Positions 1 through 10,259 of a DNA stretch of 46,083 nucleotides are shown piece after piece (position 1 is the stretch's first letter; each line of letters opens with the position of its first letter). This DNA is from Pseudomonadota bacterium. Lineage in GTDB: Bacteria; Pseudomonadota; Gammaproteobacteria; Burkholderiales; Burkholderiaceae_C. Location: positions 70,483 to 116,565 of the forward strand of contig JADFIG010000009.1 of NCBI GenBank assembly GCA_022566735.1. Reading direction: 5' to 3'. A program made the translations under genes and the position numbers. The notes below the pieces were generated by a model. That model ran no database searches, had not been told where the DNA came from, and was given only the letters and a program-made list of their open reading frames with translations.

Positions 1-1
1 C

Positions 2-319
2 ATCGGCGGCGAGGAGTTCGCCATCCTGCTGCCCACCATCCCGCTGGAGCCGGCCCTGGTGACGGCCGAGCGCCTGCGCGAGCGCATCGCCAGCAGCGTG
101 CTGGCCCACAACAGCACCAGCCTGGCGTTCACGGCCAGCCTGGGCGTGAGCCAGCTGGGGCCCAACGACACCGGTTTCGGGGCCTTGCTGCACCGCGCCG
201 ACCAGGCCATGTACGCGGCCAAGCAGGCGGGGCGCAACCGGGTGGCGGGGCTGGCTCCCGAGCCGGCGGCCACCGCTTCGGTCATCGCGCCGGCCCAGGC
301 CGACGCACGGGTTCACTGA
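2..319 (+). CDS. Diguanylate cyclase, C-terminal end of GGDEF domain (5' truncated by window)
   Basis: The reading frame enters from the left edge and starts within the active-site signature: the first residues read IGGEEFAILLP, a GGEEF form of the GGDEF motif. GGDEF domains make cyclic di-GMP from two GTP, and the GGEEF variant is normally active. About 105 residues are visible. After the signature come the expected helix, the region ending in ASLGVSQL, and the family's terminal pattern ADQAMYAAKQAGRNRV. A tail of about 25 alanine-rich residues follows. The sensory N-terminus lies outside the window, so the input signal is unknown. No inhibitory RxxD site can be judged because the part before GGEEF is missing. 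Confidence 0.9.
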   Translation: MGGEEFAILLPTIPLEPALVTAERLRERIASSVLAHNSTSLAFTASLGVSQLGPNDTGFGALLHRADQAMYAAKQAGRNRVAGLAPEPAATASVIAPAQADARVH

Positions 320-574
320 CACCGCCGAGCCGCCACGCACGGCAATGTCCACCGTCAGGTCGCCGGTGGCCCCAGGGATTGCAGGGCATGTTGCAGGCCA
401 GCTTCTCGATGGGCTCCTTCTCACCGGGCTTGGCCCAGAGGCAGGTGGTGAAGCCGCCGCCCCTTTACCCGAAATTCCCAAGCCCTGGCTGTCACATTCG
501 CCCGTCGGCGCGGCTTGAGCGACAATGGCGACCCTTTTTCCTTTTGGCACGGGGCCCGTCCGCCCCTCAAAAGC

Positions 575-2814
<2,240 letters not shown>

Positions 2815-2839
2815 GCGCAGGCGGGGCCCGCGCCGGCCC

Positions 2840-3871
2840 TCACTGCCGGTGCAGCAGCAAGTCGGCGATCACCGGCCGGTGTTGCGAGGCTTCGCGTCCG
2901 CCCACGAACGCGTCGACCACGCCGATGTCCTTGCTGACCAGGATGTGGTCGATGCGCAGGAAGGACAGGCCGCGCAGCAGGTGGTGGCCGTGCGTGTAGC
3001 CATAGCCCGAGCCCGCCGCTGAAAACGCATCCCGCAGCCCCGTGTTCAGCAGGGTCTGCACCACGGCCGAGGCCTCGGGGGCGTTCAGGTCGCCACCCAG
3101 CACGATGGGGCCGGACATCAGGCGCAGGTGCTCGGCCAGCAGGCCGCTCTGCTCCAGGCGGGCCAGCATGTTCTGCTGCCAGTCGCCCATCCCGTCAAAG
3201 CCTTCCTTGCGCGCCGCGTTGAGGCCATCCCGCGGGCTCAGGAAGTGCACCGTCACCACATTGAGCAGCACCCCGTGGGCCAGCACCTGGCAGCTCACGA
3301 AACCATGCGACTTGCCGGCAATGGGGATGCCGCCGACCCGGCAGCCGCTCAGCGGCCAGCGGCTGGCCACGATGTACTGCCCGAACTGGTAGACCTTGCG
3401 CCGCTGACCCACCAGTTGCGCCAGCGGGTTCTGCACGCGCGGGTCCTCGCTCCAGTCCATCTGGAAGGCGTCCTGCATGACCAGGATGTCGGGCTGGTGC
3501 TCGTTGATCTCCTGGGCCAGCCTGGCAAAGCCATCGGGCTGCTGGGCCGCCAGGTAGGCCTTGATGTTGTAGGTCATGAAGCGCACGCGCCCATGCCCTT
3601 CGTCGGCATGGCCCCAGGCCCAGCCCATCACCACCGTCAGCGTCGCCACCAGGCTGGTCAGCGCCACCGCACGCCAGACCCATCCCAGCCAGAACGAGCC
3701 CAGCGCCGCCACCAGCACGGGCAAGAGGTAGGCCGGGAAGGGCACGTAATTGATCAGGACCAGGCCGGGCAACTGCCGAGGCTCCACCACCTGGCCGGCA
3801 CACAGCAAGGCCACCGCGATGGCGGCCAGCACCACACCCGTTTTCAGCAGGAAACGCATCGCCATGCCCAT
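2840..3871 (-). CDS. Endonuclease/exonuclease/phosphatase (EEP) family membrane-associated protein
   Basis: The 343-residue product begins with hydrophobic segments (about residues 8-25 and 35-85), predicting an N-terminal membrane domain. An EEP-fold catalytic domain follows. Catalytic-type motifs are RFMTYNIK, a later GGDLNAPEAS, and the C-terminal RIDHILVS and HRPVIADL, matching the Asn, Asp-Asn and Asp-His residues of the metal-dependent DNase I/phosphodiesterase fold. The substrate cannot be told; members act on nucleic acids, lipids or inositol phosphates. The start is placed at ATG 3871, two bases after the stop of the upstream CPBP protease gene; ATGs at 3865 and 3859 are equally possible. 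The close spacing implies translational coupling of the two genes. Confidence 0.85.
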   Translation of the reverse strand: MGMAMRFLLKTGVVLAAIAVALLCAGQVVEPRQLPGLVLINYVPFPAYLLPVLVAALGSFWLGWVWRAVALTSLVATLTVVMGWAWGHADEGHGRVRFMTYNIKAYLAAQQPDGFARLAQEINEHQPDILVMQDAFQMDWSEDPRVQNPLAQLVGQRRKVYQFGQYIVASRWPLSGCRVGGIPIAGKSHGFVSCQVLAHGVLLNVVTVHFLSPRDGLNAARKEGFDGMGDWQQNMLARLEQSGLLAEHLRLMSGPIVLGGDLNAPEASAVVQTLLNTGLRDAFSAAGSGYGYTHGHHLLRGLSFLRIDHILVSKDIGVVDAFVGGREASQHRPVIADLLLHRQ

Positions 3872-3873
3872 GC

Positions 3874-4566
3874 TCACCAGAACGCCCAGTTGCCGTGGAC
3901 CACCACCCACACGCCCAGCACGCCGTTGGTCACGGCATGGGCCAGCACCGCCGCCCACAGCGAGCGCGTGTAGCGGTAGAGCAGCGCGTAAGCCAGGCCG
4001 GCCACGATGGCGCCCAGCCACAGCGTGTGCGCCAGCATGAACACCAGCGTGGACAGGGCGATGGCCTTGAGCGAGACCGAGGCCGGATCCACCTTCTCGA
4101 AATCGGGGTTGTCCACCCAGCGCATCAGGAAGCCGCGCCAGAACAGCTCTTCCATCACCGGCACCATCAGGGCCGCGCCCACCCAGCGCACCGCGATCAG
4201 GCCCCACATCAGCTCGCCCTCTTCGTTGACGGGGCGGAAGCCCGCGGCCGGCTGGCCCAGCATCATCCAGGGCTCGGTCAGGCTGATCCAGAGCTTGAAG
4301 ACCACCAGCCCCACCGCGATCGACAACAGCGCGTGCTGCCAGCGCAGGCGGCTGCCGGCCAGCAGCTCGGTGTACTGGTGGCGCAGGGCGATCAGGCTGG
4401 CCGTGACCAGCACCACCGCCAGGCCATACACCCAGCGGCCATCGACAGCGCCGGGCGCCGCATCGGGCGAACTGGGCGTGAGCTGGCCACGCAGCGCCAG
4501 CAGCGCCATGAACAGCACGAAGGGGATGACGCGGGCCCAGGCCGCGCGGGAAAGCAGGTTCGTCAT
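3874..4566 (-). CDS. CPBP-family intramembrane glutamic protease (CAAX/PEP-CTERM-associated type)
   Basis: This polytopic membrane protein of 230 residues carries the CPBP (Abi/Rce1-like) motifs: EELFWRGFLMRW around residue 145, with the catalytic glutamate pair and Arg, and a later FMLAHTLW with the second-motif histidine. The family cleaves substrates within or near the membrane. The overall layout resembles the CAAX-protease-related proteins found with PEP-CTERM/exosortase systems, but no exosortase is visible in the window, so that link is only a resemblance. The gene directly precedes and is coupled to the EEP-family gene. It may process or regulate its neighbour; that is inference. Confidence 0.85.
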   Translation of the reverse strand: MTNLLSRAAWARVIPFVLFMALLALRGQLTPSSPDAAPGAVDGRWVYGLAVVLVTASLIALRHQYTELLAGSRLRWQHALLSIAVGLVVFKLWISLTEPWMMLGQPAAGFRPVNEEGELMWGLIAVRWVGAALMVPVMEELFWRGFLMRWVDNPDFEKVDPASVSLKAIALSTLVFMLAHTLWLGAIVAGLAYALLYRYTRSLWAAVLAHAVTNGVLGVWVVVHGNWAFW

Positions 4567-4638
4567 GGCGCGAATGCTAGGGCAAGGCCGGGGCCTGATT
4601 GTGTCGAAGACGTGACGGTGGCGAGCCTGATGCCAGGC

Positions 4639-6597
4639 TCATGGCGAAGGCCCATCGAGCAAGTCCTGTACCCGCTGCTGCAGCCCTTCGGGCGTGACCT
4701 GCTGCGGCGCGATGGCCTCGCCCACCACCAGGCCGATGCGGTTGAACAGGCCGCGGCGCAGCGGGCGCTTCATGGCCGCCCCGTCGATGCGCGAGAACGT
4801 CGAGCCCCACAGGTTGTGCAGGGCCGCGGGGATGACCGGCACCGGGTTCGTCTCCAGGATCTTCATGATGCCGGCCTTGAACGGCTGCAGCCGCCCGTCC
4901 TTGGTGATGGCGCCTTCGGGGAAGAGGCACAGCAGCTCGCCCTCGCTCAGCACCCGGCGGGCGCGCTCGAAGGCCGCCTCATAGGCTTGCGGGTCTTCTT
5001 TCTGCGGCGCGATCGGGATGGCCTTGAGCGCCTTGAACAACCAGCCGATGCCGGGCGTCTTGAAGATGCGGTGGTCCATGATGAAGACCATCGGGCGCGG
5101 GCTGGTCACGCCCAGGATGATGGCGTCCACGAAGCTCACGTGGTTGCACACCAGGATGGCCGCACCATCGGTGGGCAGGTGCTCCTCGCCCCGCACGCGC
5201 AGCCGGTAGACGATGCGGGTGAGGAACAGCATCAGCAGGCGGATGATGTACTCGGGCATCAGCCAGAACACATAGCCCACCACCAGCACATTGAGCACCG
5301 CGGTGGCACCGAACACCTGCGGGATGCTGAAGCCCGCGCCCAGCAAGGCCCCGGCCAGCACGCTGCTGACGATCATGAACAGCGCGTTGAGGATGTTGTT
5401 GGCCGCGATGATGCGGGCGCGGTGGCTGGGCCTGGCGCGCAACTGGATGAGCGCGTACATCGGCACGCTGTAGAGGCCCGCGCTGAAGGCCAGCAAGGCC
5501 AGGTCGGCCATGACGCGCCAGTGCACCGGCTGTGCGACGAAGGCCGCGATGCCCTGCAAGGCGCTGCCCTCGGCGTGCTGCAGGCCCTGCGCGGCCAGGA
5601 AGAGATCGAAGGCGAACACCGTCATGCCCACGGCCCCGATGGGCACCAGGCCGATCTCGACGTGGCGGTGCGAGAAGCTCTCGCACAACAGCGAGCCCAC
5701 CGCGATGCCCACCGAGAACACCACCAGCAGCAGCGAGGCCACCTGCTCGTCGCCGCCCAGCACGTCGCGCGCGAAGGACGGGAACTGCGCCAGGAAGACC
5801 GCGCCGAAGAACCACATCCACGAGATGCCCAGCAGCGAGCGGAACACGCTGGGGTACTCGGCCGCCAGCGCCAGGTTGCGCCAGGTTTCGCTCACCGGGT
5901 TCCAGTTGATCTTCAACCCCGGGTCGGACGAAGGCGAAGCGGGGATGGCCCGCGCCGCCAGCCAGCCGGCCACGGCCACGCCCAGGCAGGCCAGGCCCAC
6001 CCAGTGGCGCCCCACCTCGCCCAGCGACATCAGCAAGCCCCCGCCGACATTGCCCAGCAGGATGGCCACGAAGGTGCCCATCTCGACCATGCCATTGCCG
6101 CCGGTGAGCTCGCGCTCGCTGAGGTGCTGCGGCAGGTAGGCGTATTTCACCGGCCCGAACAGCGTGGAGTGCAATCCCATCAGCAGCACGCAGCCCAGCA
6201 GCAAGGGCACCAGCTCCAGCCAGAAGCCGATGCCGGCCAGCACCATGATGCCCACTTCCAGCACCTTGACGGCCCGCATGATGGCCGCCTTGTCGTGCTT
6301 GTCGGCCCACTGCCCGGCCGTGGCCGACAGCAGCACAAACGGCAGGATGAACAGCGCGCCGATCACCAGCCCCGCCATCTTCGGCGCCAGCCAGCTCACC
6401 TGCAGCTGGTAGGTCACCAGCACCGTGAAGGCGAACTTGAAGAGGTTGTCGTTGGCCGCACCCAGGAACTGCGTCAGGAAGAAGGGGCCGAAACGGCGCT
6501 GGCCGAGCAGGCTGAATTGCCCGCCTTGGTGGCCGCCGTGGTGGTCGCTCCGGCGGCCGCCCTGGGCCGCGGCGTGATCGGGAACGGGTTCGCTCAA
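4639..6597 (-). CDS. MFS transporter fused to 1-acylglycerol-3-phosphate acyltransferase domain
   Basis: The 652-residue protein has two parts. Residues about 25-430 are an MFS domain with around 12 membrane segments, of the LplT lysophospholipid-flippase type (FLTQFLGAANDNLFKFA near the start). Residues about 450-652 are a PlsC/LPLAT acyltransferase with the NHxxxxD motif as NHVSFVD near residue 484 and FPEGAITKDG near residue 558. This matches the LplT-Aas system, which imports and re-acylates lysophospholipids. The acyl-ACP synthetase (AMP-ligase) third domain seen in some Aas fusions is absent. The extreme N-terminus is His/Gly-rich. It is followed by the CPBP-EEP pair after 72 bp and could share their transcript. 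Confidence 0.93.
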   Translation of the reverse strand: MSEPVPDHAAAQGGRRSDHHGGHQGGQFSLLGQRRFGPFFLTQFLGAANDNLFKFAFTVLVTYQLQVSWLAPKMAGLVIGALFILPFVLLSATAGQWADKHDKAAIMRAVKVLEVGIMVLAGIGFWLELVPLLLGCVLLMGLHSTLFGPVKYAYLPQHLSERELTGGNGMVEMGTFVAILLGNVGGGLLMSLGEVGRHWVGLACLGVAVAGWLAARAIPASPSSDPGLKINWNPVSETWRNLALAAEYPSVFRSLLGISWMWFFGAVFLAQFPSFARDVLGGDEQVASLLLVVFSVGIAVGSLLCESFSHRHVEIGLVPIGAVGMTVFAFDLFLAAQGLQHAEGSALQGIAAFVAQPVHWRVMADLALLAFSAGLYSVPMYALIQLRARPSHRARIIAANNILNALFMIVSSVLAGALLGAGFSIPQVFGATAVLNVLVVGYVFWLMPEYIIRLLMLFLTRIVYRLRVRGEEHLPTDGAAILVCNHVSFVDAIILGVTSPRPMVFIMDHRIFKTPGIGWLFKALKAIPIAPQKEDPQAYEAAFERARRVLSEGELLCLFPEGAITKDGRLQPFKAGIMKILETNPVPVIPAALHNLWGSTFSRIDGAAMKRPLRRGLFNRIGLVVGEAIAPQQVTPEGLQQRVQDLLDGPSP

Positions 6598-6636
6598 ATG
6601 GCTCTCCTGGTGGTGGTTGTGCGGGACGGCCCGTGC

Positions 6637-7896
6637 TCAGGCACGATCCGGGTCGGCCTTCGCCTGCAGCTGCTCTTGCAGTTGCGCCAGCACCGCCTCG
6701 GTGTCTTCGCCCAGGGTGGGCCCGCGGCGCTGGATCACGCCCGGCGTGCGCGACAGCTTGGGCACGATGCCCGGCACCTCGACGGTCAGGCCGTCGTGCG
6801 TGGTCACGGGCAGGATCATGTCGCGGGCGCGGTAGTGCGGGTCTTCGGCGATGTCCTGGGCCGTGTAGATGCGGCCCACCGGCACGCTGGCGGCGTTGAG
6901 CACGTCCACCACCTGGGTCACGGCGCGTGTGCCGGTCCAGGCGCCGATGGCGGCGTCGATCTCGGCCACGCGCTTGACCCGGCCCGGGTTGGTGGCCAGC
7001 TCGGCATCGGTGGCCAGGTCGTCGCGGCCGATGGCGATCATCAGGCGCTTGAAGATGGAGTCGCCGTTGCCGCCGATCACCACCATGCCATCGGCACAGG
7101 GGTAGGCGTTGCTGGGCGCGATCCCCGGCAGCGCCGAGCCCGCGGGCTGGCGCACGGCCCCGAAGGCGCTGTACTCGGGCAGCAGGCTTTCCATGCAGTT
7201 GAAGACGGCCTCGTACAAGGCCACATCCACCACCTGGCCCCGGCCCTTGGGTGCTTCGGCGCTGATGCTGTGGTGGCGCGCCTGCAAGGCCAGCAGGATG
7301 CCGATGGCGCCGTGCAGACCCGCCAGCGTGTCGCCCAGGCTGACGCCGGCACGCACCGGCACGCGGCCCGGCTCGGCATTGAGGTGGCGCATGCCGCCCA
7401 TGGCCTCGGCCACCACGGCGAAACCGGGGCGCTCGCGGTAGGGCCCGGTCTGCCCGTAGCCGCTGATGCGCAGCATGATCAGGCCCGGGTTGCGCGCGCT
7501 CAAGCGCTCATAGCCCAGGCCCCATTTCTCCATCGTGCCGGGCTTGAAGTTCTCGATGAGCACATCGGCCTCGTCGATGAGGCGGGCCACCGTCTCGCGG
7601 CCTTCGGGTGTGCGCAAATCGAGCACCACGCTGCGCTTGTTGCGGCTTTGCACCTGCCACCACACGCTGGTGCCGTTGTGGAGCATGCGCCACTGGCGCA
7701 GCGGGTCGCCGCCCGGCCCATCGTCGTTGGGCGGCGGCTCGACCTTGATGACCTCGGCACCGAAGTCGGCCAGGGTCTTGCCCGCGAAGGGGCCGGCGAT
7801 CAGCTGCCCCAGCTCGATGACGCGCAGGCCCGCCAGCGCTTGCGGGGTGGGCACCGTCGTGGTGTCCTGAGAAGGTGGGTTCGATCCTGAGCTCAT
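6637..7896 (-). CDS. CaiB/BaiF family (class III) CoA-transferase
   Basis: The 419-residue product has the class III CoA-transferase N-terminus LRVIELGQLIAGPFAGKTLADFGAEVIKVE and the region LIENFKPGTMEKWGLGYE. It also has the GYGQTGPYRERPGFAVVAEA stretch, where an aspartate normally serves as nucleophile in the family (not clearly assignable here by eye). These enzymes move CoA between carboxylic acids, for example carnitine, formyl/oxalyl or succinyl/mesaconyl CoA. The specific acids cannot be predicted, and no acyl-CoA dehydrogenase neighbour helps. The start ATG at 7896 leaves about 20 low-complexity residues before the fold, so a slightly later start is possible. It stands 71 bp downstream of exbD and 39 bp upstream of the MFS fusion gene. 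Confidence 0.93.
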   Translation of the reverse strand: MSSGSNPPSQDTTTVPTPQALAGLRVIELGQLIAGPFAGKTLADFGAEVIKVEPPPNDDGPGGDPLRQWRMLHNGTSVWWQVQSRNKRSVVLDLRTPEGRETVARLIDEADVLIENFKPGTMEKWGLGYERLSARNPGLIMLRISGYGQTGPYRERPGFAVVAEAMGGMRHLNAEPGRVPVRAGVSLGDTLAGLHGAIGILLALQARHHSISAEAPKGRGQVVDVALYEAVFNCMESLLPEYSAFGAVRQPAGSALPGIAPSNAYPCADGMVVIGGNGDSIFKRLMIAIGRDDLATDAELATNPGRVKRVAEIDAAIGAWTGTRAVTQVVDVLNAASVPVGRIYTAQDIAEDPHYRARDMILPVTTHDGLTVEVPGIVPKLSRTPGVIQRRGPTLGEDTEAVLAQLQEQLQAKADPDRA

Positions 7897-7967
7897 GGCC
7901 CAGCATCGTATGCCAAAGCCATGCCGGCTTGAGCCCGTCTCGATGGCGCTGGCGTCGTCCCCGGGCT

Positions 7968-8441
7968 TCAGCGTTTGCCCGCGGGCGGCTGGGTGGCCGG
8001 CGGCGTCTGGCCCGAGGCCGCAGGGGCGGTGCCCGGGTCGGTCACGAAGCCGATCTTGCCCACGCCGGCGCGCGAGGCATCGGCCAGGGTCTCGGCCACC
8101 ACGCGGTAAGGCACGGACTGGTCCACACGCAGGTGCATCTCCGGCGGCGTCGGCTTGGCGCCTTCGGCCGCCAGGCGCACCACGAGCTCTTCGCGGCTCA
8201 GCGCTTTGCCATTCAGGAAGCGCACGCCGACCGCGTCGATGGACACGTCGATCTTCTCGGCCTTCACCTGCACCGGCTGGGCGCTGGCCTTGGGCAGCTC
8301 CAGCTTGACCGAGTGGCTCAGCAGCGGCGCGGTCACGATGAAGATCACCAGCAGCACCAGCATCACGTCGATGAGCGGCACCATGTTGATCTCGGCCAGC
8401 GGGGCCGAACCGCGCTTGTCGTCGAAACTGGCGAATGCCAT
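7968..8441 (-). CDS. exbD: ExbD biopolymer transport protein
   Basis: A single-pass inner-membrane protein of 157 residues. The N-terminus AEINMVPLIDVMLVLLVIFIV contains the essential membrane aspartate (PLIDVMLVLL) that carries protons in ExbD/TolR. A periplasmic domain follows, ending in a Pro/Ala-rich tail. ExbD works with ExbB and TonB to energise outer-membrane receptors. The gene lies 11 bp after exbB in the tonB-exbB-exbD order. Its place behind a Fur box at the head of the operon suggests iron control. TolR is an alternative reading, but TonB next door makes ExbD much likelier. Confidence 0.95.
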   Translation of the reverse strand: MAFASFDDKRGSAPLAEINMVPLIDVMLVLLVIFIVTAPLLSHSVKLELPKASAQPVQVKAEKIDVSIDAVGVRFLNGKALSREELVVRLAAEGAKPTPPEMHLRVDQSVPYRVVAETLADASRAGVGKIGFVTDPGTAPAASGQTPPATQPPAGKR

Positions 8442-8452
8442 GGCCGCCTCCT

Positions 8453-9265
8453 TCAGCGCGTGCCGCCGTTGGACGCGGTGGGCAGGCTGCGCACCGACGC
8501 GCCCCCCTGCTCGCCCGAGGCCTTCAGCGTCTGACCGGTCGACAGGAAGGCGAACAGCTCGAAGGCAAAGGTGTCCAGGCGCGAGCCCCAGACCCGGTTG
8601 CTGCGCGTCAGCCAGTTGTAGGCCACCACGGCCGGGATGGCCACGGCCAGGCCCACGCCCGTCATGATCAGCGCCTCGCCCACCGGGCCGGCCACCTTGT
8701 CCAGCGAGGCCGAGCCCGACATGCCGATGGCGGTGAGCGCGTGGTACACGCCCCAGACCGTGCCGAACAGGCCGACGAACGGCGCCGTGGCCCCGACCGT
8801 GGCCAGCGCCGTCAGGCCGCTTTCCATGCGCAGGGTCTCTTCGTCCAGCACCTTCTTGATGGTGCGGGTGAGGAACTCCTGGGCCGTGCCAGCTTCTTCC
8901 AGCTTGGCGGCGCCGTAGCGAGCGTGGTGGGCCTGGGCCTGCATGGCATGCGCCGTCAGGTGGCCGAAGGGCTCCTCCGCGCCGTGGGTGTTGAGCTCGT
9001 GCTGCACCGACTCCAGCGAGGTGGCGTTCCAGAACAGGTTGAGGAAGGCCTGGCTGCGCTTTTCACGCAGGATCAGGCCCACGCCCTTGGTGACGATCAG
9101 CGCCCAGGACAGCAACGACATCAGCAGCAGGATCACGAACAGGCCCTGGCCGATGGCGTCGGACTGCGCGATGAAGTGCGTGAAGCTGGGGGACGGCGCC
9201 ACCGTGGTCGCCGAGGCCACGGTTTCGGCAGGCTGCTGGGGGGCGGAAGAAGCAAGGTCGGACAT
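8453..9265 (-). CDS. exbB: ExbB / MotA-TolQ-ExbB proton channel protein
   Basis: This is the proton-channel partner of ExbD, 270 residues with three membrane segments: about residues 30-55, then VGATAPFVGLFGTVWGVYHALTAIG, then EALIMTGVGLAVAIPAVVAYNW. The last two are the classic TolQ/ExbB signature helices. The stretch before the first TM is Ala/Ser/Thr-rich. I place the start at ATG 9265, two bases after the tonB stop; an in-frame TTG at 9271 overlaps that stop. The near-overlap implies translational coupling with tonB. Confidence 0.96.
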   Translation of the reverse strand: MSDLASSAPQQPAETVASATTVAPSPSFTHFIAQSDAIGQGLFVILLLMSLLSWALIVTKGVGLILREKRSQAFLNLFWNATSLESVQHELNTHGAEEPFGHLTAHAMQAQAHHARYGAAKLEEAGTAQEFLTRTIKKVLDEETLRMESGLTALATVGATAPFVGLFGTVWGVYHALTAIGMSGSASLDKVAGPVGEALIMTGVGLAVAIPAVVAYNWLTRSNRVWGSRLDTFAFELFAFLSTGQTLKASGEQGGASVRSLPTASNGGTR

Positions 9266-9267
9266 GG

Positions 9268-10047
9268 TCAAAGCTCGTCAAGCTGGAAATTGAGGGGGGC
9301 CTGCACCCACACCATGCGGGGCTGCCCGTCTTCGATGTGGGGCTGGAAGCGCGCCGCGCGCATGGCCTGCATGGCCGCCTGGTCCAGGCGCGGGTGGCCG
9401 GACGACCTGGCCAGCTCGACCTCGCGGGGGCGGCCCTGTTCGTCCACCAGCACGCGCAGGCGGACCACACCGGACTCACCCAGTTCGCGGGAAGCGCGCG
9501 GGTAACTGAGGACCGGCGGCACCAGGTAGCGCACCGCCGACGAAGGCAGGGTCTTGGGCGTTGCCGGCGCGGCGGGCGCGGCCGGGGCCACCACCGCGGG
9601 GGCCGGCGAGGGCGTGGCGGGGGTCGCGGGCGCCGCGGCATCGGTCACAGCGACGGCGGGTGCCGCCGGTGCGGCCACCATCGGCGAGGGGCTCGGGCTC
9701 GGTGCAGACAGCACCGAAGGCGCATGCGCCGGGAGGCTGCGCGGCGTGGGCACGGGCGGCGTGGCTTGGGGCGGGGTGGGCGGTGCGGGCGGGACCGGCG
9801 GCGTCGGCGCGGCCACGGGCATCGGCGGCATGGGCGCCACGCTGTCGAGCACCACCACCGAGATCGTCGCCGGCTCGGCCGCATCGATCGGCTCCGCGGC
9901 CGTTCGCCACAGCCAGGTGGCCGCACCCGCGTGCAAGGCCAGCACCAGGCCCCAGGCCAGGCTGCGCTGGGCCGCGCTGAGGTCCGGGCGCAAGCCGGGA
10001 TCGGGCCGGCCGGACACGGGGTTGGCAAGACGCAAAGAGGCTGTCAT
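9268..10047 (-). CDS. tonB: TonB energy transducer
   Basis: The 259-residue TonB protein has a short basic N-terminus, one TM anchor around residues 28-45, and a long Pro/Ala-rich periplasmic spacer (about 75-165) with many PP and PxP steps. A C-terminal TonB domain follows with YPRASRELGESGVVRLRVLV and ARSSGHPRLDQAAMQAMR. It couples the proton motive force from ExbBD to TonB-dependent receptors such as siderophore and heme receptors. It is the first gene of the operon; a Fur operator lies 20 bp upstream of the ATG. No receptor gene is in the window. Confidence 0.96.
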   Translation of the reverse strand: MTASLRLANPVSGRPDPGLRPDLSAAQRSLAWGLVLALHAGAATWLWRTAAEPIDAAEPATISVVVLDSVAPMPPMPVAAPTPPVPPAPPTPPQATPPVPTPRSLPAHAPSVLSAPSPSPSPMVAAPAAPAVAVTDAAAPATPATPSPAPAVVAPAAPAAPATPKTLPSSAVRYLVPPVLSYPRASRELGESGVVRLRVLVDEQGRPREVELARSSGHPRLDQAAMQAMRAARFQPHIEDGQPRMVWVQAPLNFQLDEL

Positions 10048-10066
10048 GGGAGGCAGTCTAGCACAC

Positions 10067-10085
10067 GTTATTGATAATCATTCTC
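10067..10085. promoter_or_regulatory. Fur box (iron-responsive operator) upstream of tonB
   Basis: The 19 bases GTTATTGATAATCATTCTC match 16 of 19 positions of the classical Fur consensus GATAATGATAATCATTATC, including the complete central TGATAATCATT. It lies 20-38 bp upstream of the tonB ATG, where it would overlap the promoter. The run is strikingly AT-rich against its GC-rich surroundings. Known Fur biology predicts repression of tonB-exbB-exbD when iron is plentiful; occupancy here is inferred. Confidence 0.85.
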
Positions 10086-10259
10086 GTTCGCAAAAGATCT
10101 GGGAGGCATCGCAACGCCCCGGTGCACCACGTCATGCGCCCCTCACAAGCCGTTACCCGATCCCCTCCGCCGGGGGGCTCGTCGCCACCCTCCCCCATGG
10201 GATGATGCCGCTCAGATGGGCCGCCAGCGATGCGGCCCCGATTGATCTGCAGGGATGGG

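Noticed and set aside
3895..7890. A 1331-codon open frame on plus, antisense to the CPBP, MFS-acyltransferase and CoA-transferase genes
   Set aside because: Its protein is His/Gln/Arg/Gly-rich without any fold pattern, as expected for the antisense of GC-rich genes; the minus-strand genes carry clear family motifs.
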